Assembly: GCA_963754305.1 (NCBI GenBank)
Contig: CAVWFR010000018.1
Location: 25,532 to 89,531, forward strand
Direction: 5' to 3'
DNA: 64,000 nt
Origin: DATEDA01 sp963754305
Lineage (GTDB): Bacteria; Pseudomonadota; Gammaproteobacteria; Burkholderiales; SG8-39
Shown here: positions 1 to 7,992 of the stretch, in pieces
How positions within the stretch are numbered: the stretch's first letter is position 1
Layout: each line of letters starts with the position of its first letter
The notes under the pieces: generated by a model
Told to the model about the DNA's origin: nothing
What the model saw: the letters and a program-made list of their open reading frames with translations, nothing else
Database searches by the model: none
Made by a program: the position numbers and the translations under genes

Positions 1-82
1 CTCCGGGGTATCGGACCCCCGCACTGACCGGCACGGGTCTCGCCTTCGCTCGATGGAGTGGAAGTACGGGAGGAAATGTTCC

Positions 83-1057
83 ATGACGAAGTGCGTGCCC
101 GCCGTCCTCGCGATGCTCGCTGGACTCGCCGCGAGTCAGGCTGCGCTCGCTCAGCAGGACTGGCCGGCGAAACCGGTCCGCTTCATCGCGGGCTCGACGC
201 CGGGTAGCGTCGGCGACGTCGTGCTGCGCATCATCGGCGAGCAGTTCCACAAGCAGACCGGCCAGCCGTGGATCATCGACTACCGGCCCGGCGCGGGCAG
301 CAGCATCGCCGCCGTGGCCGCGTCCAAGGCGGCGCCCGACGGCTACAGCTACGGGCTCGTCAACACCGGCGTGCTGCGGATCACGCCTTACGTCTTCGTC
401 AAGCCGCCGTACGACGCGCTGAAGGATTTCACCTTCGTCGCGCGCCTCGTGTCGCTCGACTCCGTGCTCTGGGTGCGCAAGGACTCGCCGTTCCGCTCGG
501 TCAGGGAGCTCGTCGACTTCGCGAAAGCGAACCCGGGCAAGCTGAACTACGCCTCCACCGGCGCGGGCAGCGTGTCGCACCTCGGTGCGGTGCTGCTCGC
601 GTCGAAGGCCGGTATCGACGTCGTGCACGTGCCCTACAAGTCCACGGCGGCCACGGCGGCCGCGCTGCTGAGCGGCGAGTCGGATTTCGCGTTCGAATCG
701 CTCGGCACCGCGATCGGGCAGATCAAGGCCGGCGCCGCACGCGCGCTGGGCGTGCCGGGCCCGAGCCGGCTGCGGGCGCTCCCGGACGTGCCGACGCTGA
801 GCGAGGCGGGCGTGCCGGACATCGAGCTGACGTCGTACTTCATCGCCGTCGCGCCGGTGGGCACGCCGCCGCCGATCGTGGCGCGGATGTCCGCGGTGAT
901 CAAGGAGGCCCTGTCCGACCCGGCCACGATCAAGCGGCTCGAGGATCTGACCTTCGGCCCCGCGTATGCCGGACCGGACGAGCTGAAAGCGCTCGCCGAA
1001 GCCGAGATCAGCCGCTGGGGGCCGATCATCGAGAGCGCGGGCGTGCCGAAGCAGTAG
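83..1057 (+). CDS. Bug/TctC-family periplasmic solute receptor
   Basis: A 324-aa tripartite-tricarboxylate-transporter-type receptor that would bind a carboxylate in the periplasm. It opens with a signal peptide (basic MTKC, hydrophobic stretch, cleavage near ALAQ), then the family landmarks WPAKPVRFI, the PGAGS-type loop (DYRPGAGSS) and the conserved KLNYAS and HVPYKS motifs. The ATG at 83 is preferred over an upstream ATG at 53 because GGGAGGAAA lies 6-7 nt before it and the signal peptide then starts properly. No membrane transporter subunits follow, which is usual for orphan Bug receptors. The next genes (lyase-family enzyme, racemase-type enzyme) suggest the ligand is a substrate of that short pathway; this last point is inference. 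Confidence 0.9.
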   Translation: MTKCVPAVLAMLAGLAASQAALAQQDWPAKPVRFIAGSTPGSVGDVVLRIIGEQFHKQTGQPWIIDYRPGAGSSIAAVAASKAAPDGYSYGLVNTGVLRITPYVFVKPPYDALKDFTFVARLVSLDSVLWVRKDSPFRSVRELVDFAKANPGKLNYASTGAGSVSHLGAVLLASKAGIDVVHVPYKSTAATAAALLSGESDFAFESLGTAIGQIKAGAARALGVPGPSRLRALPDVPTLSEAGVPDIELTSYFIAVAPVGTPPPIVARMSAVIKEALSDPATIKRLEDLTFGPAYAGPDELKALAEAEISRWGPIIESAGVPKQ

Positions 1058-1122
1058 CTCGTCGTCCGCGAGCTGCGGCTGAAGCGCGTCGCGGCGCGCG
1101 TCAATCCAACTGTGGAGGCGTC

Positions 1123-2001
1123 ATGACCGAAACCAAGCGCCGGCGGTTCGCCGAGCGGATCCGCCGCGCGGAGCTCGTCTCCGCGCCCGGCGTGTACGAC
1201 CTGATCTCCGCCAAGCTCGCCGACCGGCTCGGCTTCGACGCGCTTTACATGACCGGCTACGGTGTCGTGGCCTCGCATCTCGGGCTTCCCGACGCCGGCC
1301 TCGCGACCTATAACGACATGGTGGGGCGGGTCGAACAGATCGCCGCGATGACTTCGACGCCGCTCGTCGCCGACGGCGACACCGGCTACGGCGGCCTGCT
1401 CAACGTCCAGCATACGGTGCGCGGCTACGAGGCGGCCGGCGCCGTCGGGATCCAGCTCGAGGACCAGGAGTTTCCGAAGAAGTGCGGACACATGCTCGGG
1501 CGCCGCGTCGTCCCCGCCGCGGACATGGCGGCGAAGATCCGGGTGGCGGCGGATTCGCGGTCGGACCGGGACTTCCTGATCATCGCGCGCACCGATTCGC
1601 GCACCACGCTCGGGCTCGACGAGGCGCTGCGGCGGGCGGAGGCCTACCTGAAAGCGGGAGCGGACCTGCTGTTTGTCGAGTCGCCGGAATCGGTCGCGGA
1701 GATGGAGCGCATCGGGCGCACGTTCGACGTGCCGCTGGTTGCGAACATGGTCGAAGGCGGCCGGACGCCGATCCTCGACGCGGCGACCCTGCAACGGCTC
1801 GGTTACCGGCTCGCGATCTTCCCCGCGCTCGGTTTTCTCGCCGCCGGCGCCGCGCTCGCGCGCGCCTACGAAGGTCTCAAAGCGAACGGCTCGAGCGTCG
1901 GGCTCGACGTGCCGCTCTATCCGTTCAAGGACTTCAGCGCGCTGATGGGATTCGGCTGGGTGGCCGAGTTCGACGCGAAGTACCGCGGGGACGACGCTTG
2001 A
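1123..2001 (+). CDS. Isocitrate lyase/PEP mutase-family carbon-carbon lyase
   Basis: A 292-aa alpha/beta-barrel enzyme of the isocitrate lyase/phosphoenolpyruvate mutase superfamily, which cleaves or rearranges 2-hydroxy or oxo dicarboxylates with Mg2+. Visible are the DGDTGYGG metal/substrate loop (about residue 85), LEDQ and the KKCGH active-site loop carrying the catalytic Cys (about residue 122), and the IARTDSR strand. Length fits 2-methylisocitrate lyase or oxaloacetate-decarboxylase-like members. The ATG at 1123 follows TGTGGAGG; longer reading of this frame runs out of phase through the receptor gene and is not coding. Its stop overlaps the next start, so the two are probably translated together. 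The exact substrate cannot be read from sequence. Confidence 0.88.
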   Translation: MTETKRRRFAERIRRAELVSAPGVYDLISAKLADRLGFDALYMTGYGVVASHLGLPDAGLATYNDMVGRVEQIAAMTSTPLVADGDTGYGGLLNVQHTVRGYEAAGAVGIQLEDQEFPKKCGHMLGRRVVPAADMAAKIRVAADSRSDRDFLIIARTDSRTTLGLDEALRRAEAYLKAGADLLFVESPESVAEMERIGRTFDVPLVANMVEGGRTPILDAATLQRLGYRLAIFPALGFLAAGAALARAYEGLKANGSSVGLDVPLYPFKDFSALMGFGWVAEFDAKYRGDDA

Positions 2002-2747
2002 GCGCCACGCCGCACCATCGCCCCTATGGCACGCGGGCGAAGATCGGCCTGATCGTCCCGCCGACCAACACCGTCAACGAGGCCGAGTGGGCGCGCATGG
2101 TGCCCGCGGGCGTGACGATCCACGTCACGCGCATGGAGCTGCATGCCGACAACTCGAGCCCCGCGGGCGAACGGCAGCTCTATGCCGACATCGAGAAGGC
2201 GACCGGCGATCTCGCGGTCGCGAGTCTCGACGCCATCGCCTACGGCTGCACCGCCGGGTCGATGGTGATGCCGCTCGCGAAGCTGACCGATTTCATGACC
2301 GGCGTCGCGGGCGTACCGTGCGTCGCGACTGCGTCGGCGCTCGTGCACGCGTGCCGGGCGCTCGGACTCGCGCGCGTCGCGCTCGCCACGCCCTACCACG
2401 ATGCGCTGAACGAGCACGAGCGCGCGTTCCTCGCCGACAACGCTATCGCGGTGGTGGCGATCAAGGGACTCGGCATCGGCGCGGGAGGGCCGCAGGAGTA
2501 CGTGCGCATCGCACGCGTCCCGGCCGAGGACGTTTACGCGCACGCGCGCTCGGCGGACCGGCCGGATGCGCAGGGACTTCTGATCAGCTGCACCGATCTC
2601 GCGACTTTGGCGGCGATCCCTCGCCTCGAGCGCGACCTCGGAAAACCGGTCGTCACCAGCAACCAGGCGACGTTCTGGGCGGCGTTGCGGGCGGCGGGCG
2701 TGGCGGACCGGTTCGAGGGCTACGGCGAACTGCTGAGGTCGCACTGA
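1998..2747 (+). CDS. Maleate cis-trans isomerase / Asp-Glu racemase-family protein
   Basis: A 249-aa member of the Asp/Glu racemase superfamily, closest in pattern to maleate isomerase and arylmalonate decarboxylase. It has the early PPTNTVNE loop and the two expected catalytic cysteines, one in YGCTAGS (about residue 80) and one in LLISCTDL (about residue 197). The start is a TTG at 1998 overlapping the TGA of the upstream gene (TTGA), so translational coupling is likely; no ATG in frame gives a full N-terminus. In the operon it would isomerise an unsaturated or racemise a chiral dicarboxylate delivered via the receptor gene; the substrate is inference. Confidence 0.82.
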   Translation: MSATPHHRPYGTRAKIGLIVPPTNTVNEAEWARMVPAGVTIHVTRMELHADNSSPAGERQLYADIEKATGDLAVASLDAIAYGCTAGSMVMPLAKLTDFMTGVAGVPCVATASALVHACRALGLARVALATPYHDALNEHERAFLADNAIAVVAIKGLGIGAGGPQEYVRIARVPAEDVYAHARSADRPDAQGLLISCTDLATLAAIPRLERDLGKPVVTSNQATFWAALRAAGVADRFEGYGELLRSH

Positions 2748-3202
2748 TGCACCGCTCGTCGCTGACGACGCCGGATGGCGTCCCCCTCGCGGTCTACGAA
2801 GCGGGCGACCCGGCGGGACCGGAGATCCTCTTCATCCACGGCTTTTCGCAGAGCGCCCTGTCGTGGCAGCGGCAGATGACGAGCGCCACGCTCGCTCGCT
2901 TTCGGCTGATCGCATGGGATCTGCGCGGCCACGCCCGGCGCAATCACCCATTCACCGATCGCGCGGATCGACCTCGAGACCGAGGAGGCAATTCGCGGGG
3001 CGAGGTACGTCTGGATGCCCGCGCCGTATGCGGGCCCGGCGCGCGCCGCTACCTACGGGGGAGGAGGACGTCCGGTCGCTCGCGAGCGACCGTTCCCTGT
3101 GCATACCGGACGATCCGCTGGCTGGCTCGATTCCAGTTCAGGCGGATCGCCTCGACCGAGCCGGCCGGATCGCGGGCGTCGTCGTATAAGGCGGCGGCGT
3201 GA
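2747..3202 (+). pseudogene. Truncated alpha/beta hydrolase
   Basis: Starts with ATG at 2747 overlapping the racemase stop (TGATG). The first ~63 residues are a clear alpha/beta-hydrolase N-terminus: PDGVPLAVYE, the oxyanion-region LFIHGFSQSALSW and FRLIAWDLRGHA. From about base 2935 similarity stops where a GHG-type turn is expected, and the rest of the frame is Arg/Pro-rich without the nucleophile elbow or catalytic Asp/His. Sequence downstream in another frame (THSPIARIDLETEEA, about 2955-2985) looks protein-like but I cannot assign it. The simplest reading is a deletion joint that removed most of the hydrolase and fused a remnant of another gene. Confidence 0.6.
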
Positions 3203-3233
3203 AAGTACAAGCCCGGTCCGGTGAGAAATGCGT

Positions 3234-3440
3234 TCAGACGGCCTTCAAATTCACGGCGGACGACTTGCCGTTGTTGCCCTGCTCGACGTCGAACGACAGC
3301 TTCTGGTTCTCGCTGATGCGGCCGAGGCCGGCACGCTCCACGGCCGAAACGTGCACGAAGACATCTTTGGAGCCGTCGTCGGGCCGGATGAAGCCGAATC
3401 CCTTGTCGGTATTGAAAAACTTTACGATGCCGGTAGACAT
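3234..3440 (-). CDS. Cold-shock domain protein (CspA family)
   Basis: A 68-aa single cold-shock domain binding single-stranded nucleic acid, usually an RNA chaperone. Both ribonucleoprotein motifs are present: KGFGFI (RNP1, about residue 14) and VFVHVS (RNP2, about residue 29). The ATG at 3440 is chosen because AGGAGG sits 4-9 nt upstream and MSTGIVKFF is the canonical family start; the extra 10 codons upstream are not coding. A 346-nt intergenic stretch separates it from the divergently read short frame at 3787, leaving room for the long 5' leader typical of csp genes, though I see no diagnostic cold box. Confidence 0.95.
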   Translation of the reverse strand: MSTGIVKFFNTDKGFGFIRPDDGSKDVFVHVSAVERAGLGRISENQKLSFDVEQGNNGKSSAVNLKAV

Positions 3441-3786
3441 AGTGCCTCCTGGTCTGGCATTGCCGCGCACGGGAGCGTGCGGGGCATCAAATTGCCGCCG
3501 GGAGAAGACCGGAAGTGAAGCCCGTAGGGGGATCTGCGGACGGACCCCAAGCGCATTCGATCAGAGCAAGGTGGGGGCGCGAACGCGTTCGGCAAGGGGG
3601 CCGGCGTCTCCGCTGACGAATATCGACCGCGGCGGATCCCAACGAGCCCGTTGACGCTCCGGCGCGGGCGCCGCGGGGTCGCGGCCGAAGGCGTATATTG
3701 AGCGGTCTGCAGAGGCGCTGTCGCTTCCCACCTCCTACGCCCCCGATTGGCGACCCCGGGCCGACGACCATCCCGAGGGGCTCGCC
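3441..3786. other. Intergenic region with one clear promoter
   Basis: No gene is supported here. It carries the csp upstream region on the minus strand and, toward its right end, the promoter and conserved leader described at 3694-3786. Reading frames crossing it are shadows of one another. Confidence 0.6.
3694..3786 (+). promoter_or_regulatory. Promoter -10 and conserved 5' leader, copy 1
   Basis: TATATT at 3694-3699 resembles a -10 box. The ~88 nt between it and the ATG at 3787 are closely matched by 7782-7868, including CTTCCCACCTC, CGATTGGCGA and CCCGGGCC, and the -10 to ATG distance is identical (88 nt) in both copies. The leader is as well conserved as the coding part, which hints at a functional 5' UTR. 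Confidence 0.5.
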
Positions 3787-4089
3787 ATGCGCGTGGTCGA
3801 AACAATCACCGGCACTGCCGGGCGTTACGTGCTCACGGGCACGGTCTCCCGCGACGAACGCGGCCGCTACATTGCCCACGCCAGCACGTATCTGCTGCGG
3901 CAGGGTCAGCCGGAACGCGCGCTTCGATCCGTGGCGACGGCGCAAACGACCGGACCCGATATCGAAGCGATCGGCGCCACCGCCCCGGAGGCGAGGACGC
4001 GTTTATGCGTGGCCGCGAAGGAGCGGCTCGCGGCAACGGTGACGAGCTTCGTGTGGCGCCCGGTGGTGGTACTGGTGGCGGCTCAGTAG
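3787..4089 (+). CDS. Unrecognised 100-aa protein
   Basis: I do not recognise this protein. It starts MRVVETITG and contains RYVLTGTVSRDERGRY (about residues 13-28), a segment repeated in the short frame at 7869; the C-terminus is hydrophobic (WRPVVVLVAAQ). It lacks a strong Shine-Dalgarno but lies 88 nt behind a TATATT box and a leader that is duplicated elsewhere in the window. The duplication of the first 28 codons plus leader, with a compensated frameshift in the second copy, suggests the start is correctly placed. Function unknown; it could be a small stress protein. Confidence 0.5.
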   Translation: MRVVETITGTAGRYVLTGTVSRDERGRYIAHASTYLLRQGQPERALRSVATAQTTGPDIEAIGATAPEARTRLCVAAKERLAATVTSFVWRPVVVLVAAQ

Positions 4090-4171
4090 GCCCGGCGAGG
4101 CGACAGCCAGCCGGCTACAAGCCGAGCTGCTTCGCCGCAGCGACCGACGCGAAGCGGCGTGGCGGCAGCGG

Positions 4172-5353
4172 TCATTGCGATCTCCCGACTCGGCGTGAGT
4201 GCTGCTGAAGGAACTCGACGAGCAGCCCGCTCACGACCTCCGGCTGCTCCTGCTGCACCCAGTGCCCGGCGCCATCCACCAGATGACAGCCGAGCATCCG
4301 CGTGCAGGCGCTCCCCTGCATCCGCTCGAAGTCGCCCGGCTTCTGGTAGGTCCCCCAGTCGCTCCTGCCGGCGATGAAGCACGACGGCACGTCGATCGTA
4401 CGGCCGGCGAAGAGCTGCAGCTCGGCGGCGTGGCGGATGCTCGTAGCGCACCGGTACCACTGCAGACCCCCCTGGAATCCGGTGCGGTCGTACTCGGCGC
4501 TGTATACGCGCAGCTCGTCCTCCGGCAGCCACGCGCACGCGGCGATCTCGGATGCGGACGGCATCTCCGCGGCCACGGTCTCCGCCATCCCCTGGTCCAG
4601 GTTCATCACGTAGTAGGTCGGCAGCTGCGCCAGGTCGCCGGCGCTCCACGCAGCGAGCCGGAACGGCTTGTTCTGCGACCAGTCGGCGCTCTTGTGGTGA
4701 TAGTAGGCGCGCAGGAACGCGTGCACGCCCTGCGGGCAGTCGCGCATGTCGCGGTCGGCCTCGCGCGTCGAGTAGTACCACTGGTAGTGCTTGCGCGGCC
4801 GCGCGAGCGCGGCCAGTTCCGCGTGAATCGTTGTCGCGGGCGCTCGCGCTCCGACCTCATCGACGATGCCGAACGGCAGCGGCGGCGGCCCCGCGAACGG
4901 CGCGCTCATCAGCGCCACCGCGCGGAACACGTCCGGTCGTACGAGCGCGCAGTAGGCCGCGACCGGCGAGCCGAAGTCGTGCCCCACCACGCCCGCCACT
5001 TCGCGGTAGCCGAACGCCGACACGAGCGCGAGGGCGTCCCGGATGAGATTGAGGATGCGGAACGAGCCGACGTCGCCGTCGTAGTCGCCGTCCCAGCCCG
5101 TGGTGCGGCCGTAGCCCCGCTGGTCGGGCGCGATCACGTGAAAGCCGGCGGCCGCGATCGGCAGCATCACCTTGCGCCAGCTATAGGCGAGCTCCGGAAA
5201 GCCGTGGAGGAGCAGAACGCACGGGCGACCCTTCGTCTCGAACCCGGCCTCCAGAACGTGCATGAGCAGGCCGTTCACGTCACGCACGAAGCGCGAGCGG
5301 ATGCCGCGTGGCAGAACGGCCTCGGGATAGACGCCGATGGCGGTCGTGCTCAT
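4172..5353 (-). CDS. Epoxide-hydrolase-like alpha/beta hydrolase
   Basis: A 393-aa soluble alpha/beta hydrolase. It shows the oxyanion motif LLHGFPE (about residue 50), DQRGYG, the nucleophile elbow VGHDFGSP with Asp as nucleophile (about residue 119), a long cap domain, an acid in AGRSDWG and the catalytic His in GAGHW near the C-terminus. An Asp nucleophile points to epoxide hydrolase or haloalkane-dehalogenase chemistry rather than esterase. The ATG at 5353 (MSTTAIGVYP) gives the right domain size; upstream codons in the frame overlap the cupin region and are not coding. It lies 113 nt behind the cupin gene on the same strand and may share its transcript. Confidence 0.88.
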   Translation of the reverse strand: MSTTAIGVYPEAVLPRGIRSRFVRDVNGLLMHVLEAGFETKGRPCVLLLHGFPELAYSWRKVMLPIAAAGFHVIAPDQRGYGRTTGWDGDYDGDVGSFRILNLIRDALALVSAFGYREVAGVVGHDFGSPVAAYCALVRPDVFRAVALMSAPFAGPPPLPFGIVDEVGARAPATTIHAELAALARPRKHYQWYYSTREADRDMRDCPQGVHAFLRAYYHHKSADWSQNKPFRLAAWSAGDLAQLPTYYVMNLDQGMAETVAAEMPSASEIAACAWLPEDELRVYSAEYDRTGFQGGLQWYRCATSIRHAAELQLFAGRTIDVPSCFIAGRSDWGTYQKPGDFERMQGSACTRMLGCHLVDGAGHWVQQEQPEVVSGLLVEFLQQHSRRVGRSQ

Positions 5354-5466
5354 GCGGGTTTGGCGATGCGGGGGCGTGGCGAGTGTGGGACGGCGGCGAT
5401 TATGGTTGATGCAGCGCAAGGGTCGGTTGGCGCATGGTGGTCTCGTCCCGGATCGCGCCGATCCGG

Positions 5467-5850
5467 TCAGGTCTTGACGAACAGCGTCACCAGCGGGCTT
5501 CCGCCGCGCTGCGCGCTCCAATGTCCATGCACCTTGTCGTCGAAGCTCGCCCCCTCCGGGAGCGTATCCGAGGCGTAGAAGTGCTCGCCCGGCTTGAACA
5601 GGCGCGAGCTGCCGTCCTGCAGCCCGATCTCCATCTCGCCCTCGAGGATGAACACCCACTGCGCCTTGGGCGTGCAGTGCCATTGGCTGCGAAAGCCGAC
5701 CGGGCTGTGGCGCAGCTGGTAGCCGGAGGCGGGAAGGACCGCCGAGAGCATGGTCTGCGGCGTGCCCTCGGGCAGCGTCACATCCTCTTCCCTAAACTTC
5801 GCGCGGCCGTCGCGATCGGTGTACAGCACGACTTTTCTGAATGCGGGCAT
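5467..5850 (-). CDS. Small cupin-domain protein
   Basis: A 127-aa single-domain cupin. The double-stranded beta-helix pattern is visible: HSPVGFRSQWHCTPKAQW (about residues 48-65), an EGEMEIGL strand, a turn GEHFYASD and HGHWSA (about residue 106). Some metal-ligand histidines are present but the classical HxH(x)nE set is not complete, so activity is uncertain. Proteins like this often sense or isomerise small metabolites. Placed immediately upstream of the epoxide-hydrolase-like gene. Confidence 0.78.
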   Translation of the reverse strand: MPAFRKVVLYTDRDGRAKFREEDVTLPEGTPQTMLSAVLPASGYQLRHSPVGFRSQWHCTPKAQWVFILEGEMEIGLQDGSSRLFKPGEHFYASDTLPEGASFDDKVHGHWSAQRGGSPLVTLFVKT

Positions 5851-5965
5851 GGCGGGCTCCGGAGCGGATGGGCGGCAGATGGCCGCTATGAAACCACGTC
5901 CCGGCGCGCTCGTGGGCCGGCGCTCGTGGCGAGCTCCGCTGCCGGACGAGCGTCGCGTGAAGCGT

Positions 5966-6721
5966 CTAATCGCTCGCGCGTTCGATCGCGGCGTCCTGCG
6001 TCAGGGTGAGCAGCACGTCGGCGTACCAGGCGCAATTCAGATCCAGGCGCTCGTCCTGCAGGATGTCGCGGTTGGCGACGTCCATCCGCGTCGCGTGGAT
6101 TCCGAGCAGCAGCCACGGCAGCTCGGCCCGGCCCGCGCGCTCGCCCGGCTCGCGGGCGACCACCGGTGCGCCGCTCGCGCCGCGGTGCATCCGCGCATCG
6201 GTCAGAAAGTAGCCGTTGCCCTGAAACCGGATTCCGAACGCCGAGGCGATGACCGCCTGCCGCGCGACCGGCAGGCGATGCAGCGTGTCATGGAAGCCGA
6301 GCGGAAATCCGGCGATGAGCACCGACGTTCCAACTTCGATGTGGTCGAGCTGCTGCAGCAGATGAGCGGGTGTGAAGGCCCGAAAAAGAAAGGTCTCCGG
6401 CAGCGCCGCGCGTTCGAGCTCGAGCGCGACGACGTCGATCGCGCCGGCCGCGTCGCGCGCGTCCCGCCAGACCGACTTCCCGTCCCGGTAGAGCGGAATC
6501 GAGAACTGCGTCGTCATCGCTACGTTATCCGGCGCCACGTGCAGCTCGATCTCCAGCCGGTCCGGGCGATGATCGCTCGCTTCGTCCAGTACCACGTGCC
6601 GGCTCGTCACCAGGAACAAGCGATCCTCCCGCTCGAAGAAGAAGCCGGTCGCGTTGGTCAGGTGCTGTTGCCCGTACATCGTCGTCACTCGCGTCACGGC
6701 CAGCAGGAGCGATTCGATCAC
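5966..6721 (-). CDS. Trypsin-like serine peptidase, cytoplasmic type
   Basis: A 251-aa protein with a chymotrypsin-fold signature: His in LVTSRHVV (about residue 36), an Asp in AIDVVALEL and the nucleophile in HRGASGAPVV (about residue 178). No signal peptide or membrane segment is evident. I place the start at GTG 6721, whose GTGA overlaps the stop of the methyltransferase gene, giving a coupled pair; an internal ATG at about 6679 (MYGQQHL) is the alternative. Similar isolated trypsin-like proteins are found in bacterial conflict or stress loci, but nothing here proves such a role. Confidence 0.75.
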   Translation of the reverse strand: MIESLLLAVTRVTTMYGQQHLTNATGFFFEREDRLFLVTSRHVVLDEASDHRPDRLEIELHVAPDNVAMTTQFSIPLYRDGKSVWRDARDAAGAIDVVALELERAALPETFLFRAFTPAHLLQQLDHIEVGTSVLIAGFPLGFHDTLHRLPVARQAVIASAFGIRFQGNGYFLTDARMHRGASGAPVVAREPGERAGRAELPWLLLGIHATRMDVANRDILQDERLDLNCAWYADVLLTLTQDAAIERASD

Positions 6722-7353
6722 GATGCCGGCCTCCGCCAGACGCTCGCGAGCCAGGGCTGACGCTCTCGCGGCAGACCCGCCGGGCGGTAGTAGTGGGCGA
6801 GCTCGACGAACCCGGCGGCCGACAAGTAGCGGCGCCAGGTTTCGAGATCGTGGTACGCGCCATAGCGTCCGCCGCGCCACCCTTCCTCGTTATCGCCGTG
6901 GGGGTTCGAGCTGAACAGGACGCCACCCGGCTTCAACGTTGCGCGCAATTCCAGCATCACGCGCGGCAACGCCTCTCTGGGGACATGAAACAGGGCGGCG
7001 TTGGCGTAGACGCCGTCGAAACGGCCATCCGGCAGGTCGAGCGCGAGAAAGTCCTGCTGCCATACCTCGCACCCGCTATGCGCACGGGCCATCGCAGCAA
7101 AGCGAGGGGCGCCTTCCAGACCGATCGCGATGTGCCCGAGCGCGGCAAACGTCACGAGGTCGCGCCCCGGCCCGCAGCCGAGGTCGAGGATCGTGAACGG
7201 CGGCTCGCCCTGAATGAATCGCAGCAGCGCCGCGACGTTCTGGCTGACGTCGTGATCGCGCGTGCCGCGCCGGAACTCCTCGGCATGCCGGTCGTAATGA
7301 GCCAGCGTGCGGTCGGCGACCGCCCGCAGGATCGCGAATCGGGCGTCATCCAC
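6718..7353 (-). CDS. Class I SAM-dependent methyltransferase
   Basis: About 211 aa with the SAM-binding motif LDLGCGPGRD (about residue 46), an acidic residue after motif II (GLEGA) and the DGVYANAALFHVP segment followed by LKPGGVLFSSNP, all typical of the Methyltransf_11/25 group. The start is uncertain: GTG 7353 gives a normal N-terminus (DDARFAILRAV), whereas the frame extends further upstream through the small-protein gene at 7401-7535. Its stop overlaps the GTG of the peptidase gene by 4 nt. The substrate is unknown. Confidence 0.8.
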   Translation of the reverse strand: MDDARFAILRAVADRTLAHYDRHAEEFRRGTRDHDVSQNVAALLRFIQGEPPFTILDLGCGPGRDLVTFAALGHIAIGLEGAPRFAAMARAHSGCEVWQQDFLALDLPDGRFDGVYANAALFHVPREALPRVMLELRATLKPGGVLFSSNPHGDNEEGWRGGRYGAYHDLETWRRYLSAAGFVELAHYYRPAGLPRERQPWLASVWRRPAS

Positions 7354-7400
7354 GGCGCCGACGATCGGACGGCGGATATCCTTTCGATACGCTCCGCCCG

Positions 7401-7535
7401 CTAGGTCTTCTTGCCGGGCACGGTGATCGGCACTCTCGTTTGCGGTGTCGCGAAGGGTGCCGCCGGTACCGCCGGCTTTTTCTGCTGCTTCGGTTTCTTC
7501 GCTTCGCGGTTGCTGCGTTGCTGGCCCTTGGGCAT
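7401..7535 (-). CDS. Small basic conserved protein, copy 1
   Basis: A 44-aa Lys/Pro-rich protein starting MPKGQQRSNREAKKPKQQKK and ending ITVPGKKT. A second copy with the same first 27 residues except for three changes, and a longer tail, lies at 34597-34740, which supports the reading frame. GGGAGGG precedes the ATG by about 5 nt. Both copies have the same -10 context, CAAACCCG then ATAATCGCC, upstream. Such highly charged short proteins are common conserved hypotheticals; a nucleic-acid-binding role is a guess. Confidence 0.75.
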   Translation of the reverse strand: MPKGQQRSNREAKKPKQQKKPAVPAAPFATPQTRVPITVPGKKT

Positions 7536-7578
7536 GGGTGCCCTCCCGTGAGGATCTGCGTGCGGACATGCTGCGGCG

Positions 7579-7584
7579 ATTATC
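7579..7584 (-). promoter_or_regulatory. -10 box of small basic protein copy 1
   Basis: On the minus strand GATAAT sits within CAAACCCGGATAATCGCCG. The second copy of the gene has CATAAT in the same context at 34785-34790, so the promoter is duplicated with the gene. Confidence 0.5.
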
Positions 7585-7775
7585 CGGGTTTGCGATCGAG
7601 TCCGTTGTTCCGCCACCGGTCGGCGGCCGGGGCAGCGCTGTATCGGGAGCCTATCTCACTGACGCTCCGTCGACCGCGCGATCGCGCACCCTTCGGCAAG
7701 CAGCCGCGACGATTCCCGCGAACCGCCGCGAGCGGCGACGAATCCTGGCCGGCTCAGCTGTCGTGGCCGAGCGCG

Positions 7776-7868
7776 TATAGTCAATGCCTCCACAGGGGCG
7801 CTTGCACTTCCCACCTCTCACGCCCTCGATTGGCGATCCCGGGCCGGACGACCATCTCGGGGTTCGCT
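7776..7868 (+). promoter_or_regulatory. Promoter -10 and conserved 5' leader, copy 2
   Basis: TATAGT at 7776-7781 aligns with TATATT of copy 1 at 3694. The leader that follows keeps CTTCCCACCTC, CGATTGGCGA and CCCGGGCC and the same 88-nt distance to the start codon. Confidence 0.5.
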
Positions 7869-7964
7869 ATGCGAGCAGTCGAAGAATCACCGGCACCACC
7901 GCGACGGTACGTCCTTACCGGCACGGTCTTTCGCGATGGTCGTGCCGGTCGCGAGCCAGCCTGA
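7869..7964 (+). pseudogene. Shortened second copy of the 3787 gene
   Basis: A 31-codon frame (MRAVEESP... RYVLTGTVFRD... stop at 7962). It matches the first 28 codons of the 3787 gene at DNA level. A one-base loss after GTCGAA is compensated nine codons later so that RYVLTGTV is back in frame, then the frame ends early. It may be a decaying copy, or the leader may be the conserved functional part. It directly precedes the glucan synthase gene. Confidence 0.5.
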
Positions 7965-7992
7965 TCGCCGGCCCCCAGTCGGCTCCTGATTC

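Larger units (their letters stand above)
7536..7868. other. Divergent intergenic region
   Basis: It holds the minus-strand promoter of the small basic protein (GATAAT at 7579-7584) and, at the right end, the plus-strand promoter and leader at 7776-7868. I see no gene between them. Confidence 0.55.
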
